Assembly (NCBI GenBank): GCA_963169055.1
Contig: CAUJFU010000473.1
Location: 1-20,886, forward strand
Direction of reading: 5' to 3'
DNA: 20,886 bases
Source of the DNA: Myxococcota bacterium
Lineage (GTDB): Bacteria; Myxococcota_C; UBA6777
The notes under the pieces were generated by a model. That model searched no databases. It was not told the DNA's origin and saw only the letters and a list, made by a program, of their open reading frames with translations. This document shows, one piece after another, positions 15,227-20,886 of this stretch. Every line of letters begins with the position of its first letter. Within the stretch, counting starts at the first letter, position 1. The position numbers and the translations under genes are program-made.

Positions 15227-16218
15227 TCGCCCAACACCTCAATACCCTCGATCTTGCAAGTTGTCGAACAGCTCTAATCCGTTGCTGCGGCGCATCGCGT
15301 TGGGTCGAAGCCATGCTTCAATCACGCCCATTTGCCGATGACAACGCCGTGTTTGCGACCGCTGATCGGATCTGGGCCACCATGGAACGAGCCGATATCC
15401 TCGAAGCCTTCTCCCATCACCCCAAGATCGGCTCCGATATGCAAAGCCTACGCGCACGATTTCCACAAACGCACCAATGGTCCGGCCAAGAACAATCCGC
15501 CGTCCAACAAGCTAACGAATCCACACTTCAAGCCCTTGCCGAGGGAAACCGCCGCTACGAACAGCGCTTTGGATACATCTTCATCGTGTGCGCAACCGGC
15601 AAAACTGCCGAAGAGATGTTGGCTTTCCTCCAAACCCGACTCCCCAATCCCCCCGAGATCGAACTCCCCATCGCTGCTGCCGAACAAGCCAAGATCACCG
15701 CGATCCGACTCCGCAAACTACCCGACCCACCGACCCCAAACACACAAAATAACACGCAGCCCCCCTCCTCCGCTCCACATCCGAACACCGATCCAAACAT
15801 CTCCGATGCGCCCTCCTCCGCCCTCCCCCAAGCGCCTTCGTCACCCCGAATCACACACGTCACAGGAACCTCCATGCGCAGCCCGATCACTACACACGCA
15901 CTCGACACCCACCTAGGCAAACCCGCAACCCAACTCCCCATCCAACTCCACAAACGCGACGAATCCGGCGAGTGGAAGCTCCTTGCAAGCGGAACCACCA
16001 ACAACGATGGCCGAATCAGCGATCTGCTCGCTCCCGGCAGCCTACAAACAGGCGTCTATCAGATGCGTTTTGACACAGGCACTTACTTCGCTGCACGTCA
16101 AACGCCCACCTTTTACCCCGAAGTACTCATCACTTTCGCCATCCACGCCACCGACGAACACTACCATGTCCCTCTGCTGATCAGCCCTTTCGGCTTCTCC
16201 ACCTACCGAGGCTCTTGA
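15223..16218 (+). CDS. Bifunctional OHCU decarboxylase - 5-hydroxyisourate hydrolase (UraD-UraH fusion)
   Basis: 331 residues from a TTG at 15223 that overlaps the previous TGA (TTGA) and has AAGGGG ~10 nt upstream. Residues 1-166 are UraD: ALIRCCGASRWVEAML, RPF, the catalytic HPKIG with His66, the Glu in SGQEQSAV, and RFGYIFIVCATGK. Residues ~167-220 are a Pro/Thr/Ser/Asn-rich linker. Residues ~221-331 are UraH (transthyretin-like): ITTHALDTHLGKPA, NDGRIS, YQMRFDTGTYF, FYPEVLITF, HYHVPLLISPFGFSTYRGS with the catalytic His, Arg, His and the C-terminal YRGS. Together they convert 5-hydroxyisourate through OHCU to (S)-allantoin after urate oxidation. The domain order equals the plant TTL/allantoin synthase fusion. 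No urate oxidase lies in the window. Confidence 0.9.
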   Translation: MIAQHLNTLDLASCRTALIRCCGASRWVEAMLQSRPFADDNAVFATADRIWATMERADILEAFSHHPKIGSDMQSLRARFPQTHQWSGQEQSAVQQANESTLQALAEGNRRYEQRFGYIFIVCATGKTAEEMLAFLQTRLPNPPEIELPIAAAEQAKITAIRLRKLPDPPTPNTQNNTQPPSSAPHPNTDPNISDAPSSALPQAPSSPRITHVTGTSMRSPITTHALDTHLGKPATQLPIQLHKRDESGEWKLLASGTTNNDGRISDLLAPGSLQTGVYQMRFDTGTYFAARQTPTFYPEVLITFAIHATDEHYHVPLLISPFGFSTYRGS

Positions 16219-16364
16219 GCGCAACGCCATCCCCCACAACCGTCAGCGATACGTACCATCCCATCCAAAGAACGCTACGACCGCAGCTCCCAAACGCAAC
16301 GCCATCCCGCCCCCTTCTTTCATCGACGCCTCCCCCGCGACCGAAACACGCTCCCCAAAAAATC

Positions 16365-16392
16365 TTGCGAACTCGCTTTTCTTGTGTATGCT
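16365..16392 (+). promoter_or_regulatory. Weak promoter candidate before the lipoprotein gene
   Basis: TTGCGA (16365-16370), 16 nt, TATGCT (16387-16392). Four of six consensus bases in each element. The 16219-16512 gap otherwise holds a direct repeat of CGCAACGCCATCCC (near 16221 and 16298) and no gene. Confidence 0.25.
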
Positions 16393-16512
16393 CCGAAAAC
16401 CCCACGTCAAAAACTTTTTTGGCGCTTCTGTGTTTTCCTATCTTTGTTAGGTTGTTTTGCGAAGAAAAGAACACACATTCGACTTCCAGCGGAAAAAACA
16501 AGGAGTTTTCTG

Positions 16513-17400
16513 ATGCAAAAAAAGATTTTCTATCTCTTCGTATGCTACGGCTTGCTTTCTCTTGAGATGGGGTGCCCGCTCAACAAAACATCCACGAGGC
16601 GAAACAATCTTTCGGCAAACACCCGAGCTGCTTCGCCCAAGGCAGCGGCTGGAGCGGAAGCTCTGGCCAAACTGCGCGCAGGGGCTGCTTGTGAAGAGGT
16701 TGAAGACCTCGCTCTAAAAGCGCGAAACGCCCCGAATCCTGAGGCCGCAGACGGAAAAACCAAGCAACAGCTTTTGGAAGAGCAACAGCTTTTTGTCGCA
16801 GAGAAACTCGCAAAGTGCGAAAAATGGGGATTTCTTTTTACGCAAACGGCCTTGATCGGCGGAAAAGCACTGGCCCGCGTAATGACGGGATTGATCCAGA
16901 AAGGGCACAATGCTCACGCGGCCTATGATGCTTGGCTCAACCAACAAGCACATCCTTATTATGGTGTAAAATTGGGCAATTATGCGTTTGGCTATGCCCG
17001 AGAATGGTTTGAAAGCTTAGACCAAACGGCTCGCAAATCCCATTGTCCGGCCTTTGCGGCTGCAATTGAGCGAACGTACGCTCCGATCCGAGGGGACGGA
17101 AGCTACCCCGCGCTGCGCTACAACAAAGAATGGTCGAGCTTTTACCGCCGAGGTTTCATGGGCTATCTGTTTGTTTCGGATTGCAAGGAAAACATTGAGC
17201 TTGCGCGAAAGATGCTGACCAACCCGACTTGGCAAGATCGCGGTCAAGCCTGTAACGTCCTCGCCAAGTGGGGGGAAGCCAAAGACAAAGCCACCCTTGA
17301 GCAGATGGCGGAAAACGACGGGTTTTCTCAAAGAAAACGTGGTGTGATCGTGTGGCCCGTACGCGACATCTGCCGACGAGCCGCCGCCCAGATCAAATAG
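16513..17400 (+). CDS. Predicted lipoprotein of unknown function
   Basis: 295 residues from the ATG at 16513, chosen because AAGGAG lies 7 nt upstream and the product starts with a lipoprotein-type signal (MQKKIFYLFVCYGLLSLEMGC, Cys at ~21, Gly at -1). The frame is open upstream to 16384 but that part looks non-coding. After the signal come a short basic/polar stretch, an Ala-rich helical region with an acidic Gln-rich segment (~residues 50-105), then a mostly helical domain containing paired Cys (CEEVED, LAKCEKWG, KSHCPAF, VSDCKEN, QACNVL, DICRRA), six Cys apart from the lipobox. I recognise no family; HEAT/TPR-like helical organisation (..LTNPTWQDRGQACNVLAKWGEAKDKATLEQMAE) is suggested but weak. 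Confidence 0.75.
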   Translation: MQKKIFYLFVCYGLLSLEMGCPLNKTSTRRNNLSANTRAASPKAAAGAEALAKLRAGAACEEVEDLALKARNAPNPEAADGKTKQQLLEEQQLFVAEKLAKCEKWGFLFTQTALIGGKALARVMTGLIQKGHNAHAAYDAWLNQQAHPYYGVKLGNYAFGYAREWFESLDQTARKSHCPAFAAAIERTYAPIRGDGSYPALRYNKEWSSFYRRGFMGYLFVSDCKENIELARKMLTNPTWQDRGQACNVLAKWGEAKDKATLEQMAENDGFSQRKRGVIVWPVRDICRRAAAQIK

Positions 17401-17424
17401 GGTTGGAGCGGCGTTGGGGACACG

Positions 17425-17937
17425 CTAGGCCAACAGCTTTTCTGCGATCAGTTTGGCGATATCGGGGACTTCTTCGTGATAACAAAACAAGACGATATCG
17501 GCCTCTTTATAACGGCCTTCGCGCTCGACAAGCTGCGCTTCGATGAAGCCTTTGCGATCTTCGGGAGCAATATCCGCAAAAATCGGTAGTTTGCGATCGT
17601 GGCGAAGACGCCAAAACAGCCTCTCTGCGGGGCGTTGGATATAGATGCTGTGTCCGCTTTGTTTGATCAAAGCCCAATCTTCGTCGGAAAACGGGACGTG
17701 ATCTGCAACGGCCACCACCGCTGGAGGCTCAGCAGCGAGGGTTTGGAGCATTTGGCTTGTCGCACGTCCGAAGGCATCCCTTCCGAGTTGGCGAAAAAGC
17801 GCCATAACGTCCGAATCATGGGCCTTTTCAAGTCGTGCATCCAGATCGAAAAAGGGCAGTGCTAAGCGCTCACAAAGCTTCTTTCCGATCGCAACCGTCC
17901 CCGTTCCCGGAAATCCGACCAGATACACATGCTTCAT
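17425..17937 (-). CDS. Shikimate-kinase-like P-loop protein with degenerate Walker A
   Basis: 170 residues, the usual length for AroK. The overall pattern is AroK-like: VGFPGTG near the N-terminus, LPFFDLDARLEKA, LGRDAFGRA, RPAERLFWRLRHDRKLPIF and a lid-like EREGRYKEAD. But GxxGxGK[ST] reads GFPGTGTV, so Lys is Thr14 and Ser/Thr is Val15, and the shikimate-contacting GGG loop is replaced by AVADHVP. It therefore probably does not phosphorylate shikimate; it may be a pseudokinase or bind another ligand. Its ATG overlaps the TGA of the DUF934 gene (ATGA), so it is translationally coupled to the sulfite-reductase operon. Convergent with the lipoprotein gene, 24 nt away; a weak GTTGG/CCAAC stem spans the gap. 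Confidence 0.75.
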   Translation of the reverse strand: MKHVYLVGFPGTGTVAIGKKLCERLALPFFDLDARLEKAHDSDVMALFRQLGRDAFGRATSQMLQTLAAEPPAVVAVADHVPFSDEDWALIKQSGHSIYIQRPAERLFWRLRHDRKLPIFADIAPEDRKGFIEAQLVEREGRYKEADIVLFCYHEEVPDIAKLIAEKLLA

Positions 17938-18431
17938 GCCCCCATGCCTCCAAACCGCCGATAGATTGGCTTTGTGCGATCAGACGCAGCTTGATACATC
18001 ACATGGAAATCATGGAGTCCTGCGAGTGCTTCTTCGAGATCTTTGTCTTTGCGCACTTCAAAGGCGTTGAACCCGCAACGCGCAAGATAAAAGATCTGAT
18101 CTCGCAAAACATCACCCAGCGCTCGCAATTCGCCCATGTATCCGAGTTCATCACGCAAGATCCGCGCTATCGAATAACCCCGACCATCGTTGAAGTTGGG
18201 GAAGTCGATCGCGATCATCTCGAAGCGCCCCAGTTCTTCTTTCAACTCACGTGGGTTGTCTTTCCCCGTCAGCCAGATCGCCACCTTGCCTTCGTGCGCC
18301 AACAACGACTCTTGTTCGACTTTCCAACGCGGCCAAGGCACGATCACATCACCCACAGGCAACGCCTCTTGCGCACCCACCCGCTGCCAACGATCCTCGA
18401 CGATCTGCCGATCCTTAATGATCTTTTGCAT
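17934..18431 (-). CDS. DUF934 family protein, sulfite-reduction associated
   Basis: 165 residues from the ATG at 18431 (AAGGA 8-9 nt upstream), overlapping the reductase stop by 17 nt. Matches the DUF934 family: VIVPWPRW, then LTGKDNPRELKEELGRFEMIAIDFPNFNDGRGYSIARILRDELGY (given in parts: IAIDFPNFNDGRGYS, ILRDELGYMGELRALGDVLRDQ) and FNAFEVRKDKDLEEAL. Members are almost always next to CysI-type reductases and are annotated as probably aiding sulfite reduction, though the biochemical role is not established. The overlaps on both sides show one operon: reductase, DUF934, kinase-like. Confidence 0.92.
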   Translation of the reverse strand: MQKIIKDRQIVEDRWQRVGAQEALPVGDVIVPWPRWKVEQESLLAHEGKVAIWLTGKDNPRELKEELGRFEMIAIDFPNFNDGRGYSIARILRDELGYMGELRALGDVLRDQIFYLARCGFNAFEVRKDKDLEEALAGLHDFHVMYQAASDRTKPIYRRFGGMGA

Positions 18432-20073
18432 AGACTTTTTCCTTAAACGGCTCGGGTCCAACACGACGATACGTATCCAAAAATCGCTCGCCTTCTTCGC
18501 GACATCCGATGTATGCCTCTAACAGCCGTCCCACCGCATCCACGATCTCATCGCGTGCGATCGCAGGCCCCAACCATTGCCCAAGCGACGCATCATCCGA
18601 AGCACTGCCGCCGAGCATGATCTGATAAAATTCTTCTCCGCGTTTATCGATGCCCAAGATGCCGATGTGTCCGACATGGTGGTGGCCACAGGCGTTAATA
18701 CAACCCGACATCTTCAACTTCAATTCGCCGAGATCGTACAGGTAATCGAGGTTGTCAAAACGCTGCGCGATCGCCTCGGCGATCGGAATCGAAGAAGCAT
18801 TCGCAAGACTACAATAATCAAGGCCCGGGCAGCAGATCTGATCGGTGAGTGTCCCGATGTTGGGCCACGCCAGCTTGAGCGGATCAAGCGCCTTCCACAA
18901 GGCGAACAGATCGGCGTTTTTCACATCCTGAAGCACAAGGTTTTGTTCGTGGGTCGAACTGATCATGCCAAAGCTGTACTGATCGGCAAGATCGGCAAGG
19001 GCGAGCATTTGTGGATCGGTGATATCGCCTGTGGGCGTGCCCGGGATCTTTAACGAGATCGAAACGACGTTGTATCCGGGGACTTTGTGGCTTGAGACGT
19101 TGTATTTCAACCAACGCGCAAAAGCTTTGTTTTCCACAGCAGCCGCTTCAAACGACCGATCTTCGGCGGCATCGCTCTCGTAGGGAGGATTCGGGAAAAA
19201 GGACTTGAGGCGAGCGATCTCTTCGTCAGGAACTTGCATGGCTCCATCACGAAAATGTGCCCATTCTTCCTCGACTTGGCGGCGAAACTCTTCGATCCCC
19301 AACTCACGCACCAAGATCTTGATCCGTGCCTTGAACTTGTTGTCGCGGTTGCCGTGTAGGTTGTACACCCGCACGATCGCCTCAATGTACGACAACAGAT
19401 GCTTTTTCTCTAAGCAAGGATGGATCACTTCGCCGATCACGGGTGTACGGCCCAAACCACCACCGACGATCACTTGGCATCCGATATCGCCTTGTTCGTT
19501 CTTGACCAAACGAACACCGATATCGTGAAAGGCCACAGCTGCGCGATCGTGCGTGGCCCCCGTCATCGCGATCTTAAACTTGCGCGGAAGATACGAAAAC
19601 TCGGGATGAAAGGTGGAGTATTGGCGCATCAACTCGCAGTAGGGACGGGGATCTTCGATCTCGTCACCTGCGACACCCGCCAACGGATCCGCCGTAATGT
19701 TGCGGATGCAGTTTCCGCTCGTTTGGATCGCGTGCATCTGCACCGACGCCAGCGCCGCAAGGATATCCGGCACATCTTCCAATTCGGGCCAATTGTACTG
19801 GATATTTTGGCGCGTTGTAAAATGCCCAAACCCCCGATCGTACCGCGCTGCGATGTGCGCCAACATCCGCAACTGCCGCGAGGACAACAGCCCATAAGGT
19901 ATCGCAACCCGCAACATATAAGCATGCCGCTGCATATACAGGCCATTCATCAAACGCAGCGGACGAAACTCGTCTTCTGTCAGCTTTCCACCCAAACGCC
20001 GCTGGACTTGATCTCGAAACTGCTTCACTCGCTCATCGACGATCTGTTGATCCAACGTATTGTACTGATACAT
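18415..20073 (-). CDS. cysI: Siroheme-dependent sulfite (or nitrite) reductase, beta subunit type
   Basis: 552 residues from the ATG at 20073, with GGGAG 5 nt upstream; the frame is open to 20145. Two ferredoxin-like/siroheme domains are visible: RFGHFTTRQNIQ-type segment (FGHFTTRQNIQYNWP), TSGNCIRNITADPLAGVAGDE, RKFKIAMTGATHDRA and VGGGLGRTPV. The 4Fe-4S/siroheme ligands are in CCPGLDYC (C-x5-C) and SGCINACGHHHVGHIG (C-x3-C). It performs six-electron reduction of sulfite to sulfide (or nitrite to ammonia). The adjacent DUF934 gene favours assimilatory sulfite reduction. No flavoprotein partner is present, so electrons probably come from ferredoxin or a partner elsewhere. Confidence 0.93.
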   Translation of the reverse strand: MYQYNTLDQQIVDERVKQFRDQVQRRLGGKLTEDEFRPLRLMNGLYMQRHAYMLRVAIPYGLLSSRQLRMLAHIAARYDRGFGHFTTRQNIQYNWPELEDVPDILAALASVQMHAIQTSGNCIRNITADPLAGVAGDEIEDPRPYCELMRQYSTFHPEFSYLPRKFKIAMTGATHDRAAVAFHDIGVRLVKNEQGDIGCQVIVGGGLGRTPVIGEVIHPCLEKKHLLSYIEAIVRVYNLHGNRDNKFKARIKILVRELGIEEFRRQVEEEWAHFRDGAMQVPDEEIARLKSFFPNPPYESDAAEDRSFEAAAVENKAFARWLKYNVSSHKVPGYNVVSISLKIPGTPTGDITDPQMLALADLADQYSFGMISSTHEQNLVLQDVKNADLFALWKALDPLKLAWPNIGTLTDQICCPGLDYCSLANASSIPIAEAIAQRFDNLDYLYDLGELKLKMSGCINACGHHHVGHIGILGIDKRGEEFYQIMLGGSASDDASLGQWLGPAIARDEIVDAVGRLLEAYIGCREEGERFLDTYRRVGPEPFKEKVYAKDH

Positions 20074-20207
20074 CCGCGCTCCCATACCGAGCTCCCATGC
20101 CAAGGCGCTCCATCGAGCAACCCATAGAGTGATCGATACCACCAAACCAGCCAGCGACCCGCTGTTTTACTTTCCTTTGCTGCCATGCTTCCGCACGGTT
20201 CTTTCAC
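20025..20207 (-). CDS. Possible 60-residue Trp-rich leader ORF overlapping the reductase start
   Basis: A GTG at 20207 has GGGGGAACGG just upstream and is the first plausible start after the promoter at 20230-20257 (predicted transcript start ~20223). The product is basic with six Trp (RWLVWWYR, APWHG, VWERG, RWIN) and two Cys, and its stop lies 49 nt inside the reductase gene in another frame. An ATG at 20186 is an alternative start. No family recognised. It may be a leader peptide coupling translation, a small membrane-associated protein, or chance. Confidence 0.3.
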   Translation of the reverse strand: MKEPCGSMAAKESKTAGRWLVWWYRSLYGLLDGAPWHGSSVWERGCISTIRWINRSSMSE

Positions 20208-20229
20208 CCGTTCCCCCGTTTCAGGTCAT

Positions 20230-20257
20230 TTCATACACCCACCCTAGGAAATGTCAA
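20230..20257 (-). promoter_or_regulatory. Promoter for the sulfite-reductase operon
   Basis: Perfect TTGACA (minus, 20252-20257), 16-nt spacer, TATGAA (20230-20235). The transcript would start near 20223 and have ~150 nt before the reductase ATG, containing a possible ACGG/CCGT hairpin and the short ORF. I could not match the leader to a known riboswitch class. Confidence 0.55.
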
Positions 20258-20503
20258 CGAATTTCATAGAGCGCAACAAGGAAAATAAGCTCATCTCCTT
20301 CTCTCCGTAAGCGATTTGAAGAATTCTTGCACCCACAAACGGAGTTCGCTATCTTGGACAAGCCCGTCCGTACCCAAGGCGAGCCAGCCCACACGGTACC
20401 TTGCGGATATTGCCGCTGTCTTGGACAAGCCCGTCTGTACCCCGCACGCCGCGACGGAACCAAACTTCATCGAGGCGACGATGTGGTGGGCCTTATCGCA
20501 CAA
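20258..20503. other. No clear gene; contains a 24-bp direct repeat
   Basis: TCTTGGACAAGCCCGTCYGTACCC occurs at 20352-20375 and 20419-20442 with one mismatch. Reading frames cross this stretch on both strands, but none has a ribosome site, consistent codon use or a recognisable product. It may be decayed coding sequence. Confidence 0.5.
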
Positions 20504-20668
20504 AAACATCCCGTATGACCGAGTTTTGTCGTACCCAAACATCCCGTATGATCGAGCTTTGTCGTACCCAAACATCCCGTATGACCGAGTTTTATCGCAC
20601 AAAAACATCCCGTATGACCGAGTTTTATCGCACCCAAACATCCCACACCACCGAGTTTCATCGTGCCA
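20504..20668. repeat. 33-bp minisatellite, five units
   Basis: Units begin at 20504, 20537, 20570, 20603 and 20636 with exact 33-bp spacing and share AAACATCCCGTATGA and a following CGAG-TTT-TCG core. The last unit is more diverged, and a partial copy lies before the first and a degenerate one after the last. There are no unique spacers, so it is not CRISPR. Because 33 is a multiple of three, several frames stay open as 11-residue repeats. The following ~80 nt are CA/CC-rich low-complexity sequence. Confidence 0.8.
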
Positions 20669-20776
20669 AAACACCCCAATTCTTCACTCAACGCCCACAC
20701 ACCCACACCCCACACACCACACAGCACCCATACCACACCCACCGTATCGTTCAGCGCCCACACACCCATATCACCC

Positions 20777-20782
20777 TATAAT
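20777..20782 (+). promoter_or_regulatory. Consensus -10 element before the terminal lipoprotein gene
   Basis: A perfect TATAAT, 33 nt upstream of the ATG at 20816. No good -35 lies at 16-18 nt; TTCAGC at 20750 is too far. GGAGA follows at 20792. Confidence 0.4.
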
Positions 20783-20815
20783 CGGGCCACTCGGAGATCA
20801 AGCCGCCAAGTGGCG

Positions 20816-20886
20816 ATGCCCTCGATCTTCCGCCTGTCTGCGTTGCTTTGGCTGCTTTTGGCGAGTGTCTGGTGGGGATGCCAAGC
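20816..20886 (+). CDS. Start of a predicted lipoprotein gene (cut by window end)
   Basis: From the ATG at 20816 (or in-frame GTG at 20810) the first ~24 residues are a signal peptide: MPSIFRL, a Leu/Ala/Trp core SALLWLLLASVWW, then GC as a lipidation site. Upstream lie a TATAAT box and GGAGA. The mature protein is outside the window, so no function can be given. Confidence 0.6.
   Translation, partial: MPSIFRLSALLWLLLASVWWGCQ

Noticed and set aside
17395-17440. Terminator between convergent genes
   Set aside because: Only an imperfect GTTGG/CCAAC stem with no T-run on either strand.
20504-20668. CRISPR array
   Set aside because: The units are contiguous with no unique spacers and no cas genes are nearby; it is a tandem minisatellite.

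Overview
The window reads as ordinary chromosome of a Gram-negative, Myxococcota/Bradymonadota-like (formerly deltaproteobacterial) bacterium. This rests on the mix of secreted Cys-rich repeats, lipoproteins, a PEGA-like protein and an outer-membrane-barrel candidate alongside housekeeping metabolism; it is an inference from gene style, not from a marker gene. GC looks slightly above 50%, Shine-Dalgarno sites are mostly clear (AAGGAG type), GTG and TTG starts occur, and the tetramer GATC is strikingly common. I see no phage, integrase or transposase.

Layout. (1) 1-4097, minus: two tandem paralogous membrane proteins of unknown function; the downstream one is cut by the window edge and the upstream one carries a long Pro-rich segment. 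(2) 4147-4792: a shared upstream region with a dyad and a good sigma70 promoter driving a plus-strand GtrA-family flippase. (3) 4901-6866, minus: a Ro60/TROVE-like (DUF2828-like) VWA protein followed directly, on the same strand, by two tRNA-like genes. Each has intact acceptor, D and T arms but an anticodon loop opened by about 35-40 nt, and both inserts carry the same 27-nt element with a covarying 18-nt hairpin. This is the most unusual locus here. (4) 6954-9886: a putative outer-membrane barrel and a secreted archaemetzincin-like metalloprotease on minus, divergent from a PEGA-like surface protein. (5) 10078-12643, minus: TetR (FadR-like) regulator, etfB, etfA, an electron-transfer flavoprotein operon of the fatty-acid oxidation type. 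(6) 13044-16218, plus: a secreted protein with three knottin-like and four further six-Cys repeats, a Ycf48-like beta-propeller lipoprotein, and a fused UraD-UraH ureide enzyme translationally coupled to it. (7) 16513-17400, plus: lipoprotein of unknown function. (8) 17425-20073, minus: assimilatory sulfite (or nitrite) reductase, DUF934 protein, and a shikimate-kinase-like protein that has lost its Walker A lysine, with a good promoter and a possible short Trp-rich leader ORF. (9) 20258-20886: a largely gene-free stretch with a 33-bp tandem repeat, then the start of a plus-strand lipoprotein gene.

How the parts relate. Regions 5 and 8 are conventional metabolic operons whose members are tightly spaced or overlapping. 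Region 3 may be one transcription unit pairing an RNA-binding Ro-like protein with structured tRNA-like RNAs, reminiscent of the bacterial rsr/Y-RNA (YrlA, itself a tRNA mimic) arrangement; that functional link is inference. Regions 1, 4 and 6 are cell-envelope loci without assigned roles.
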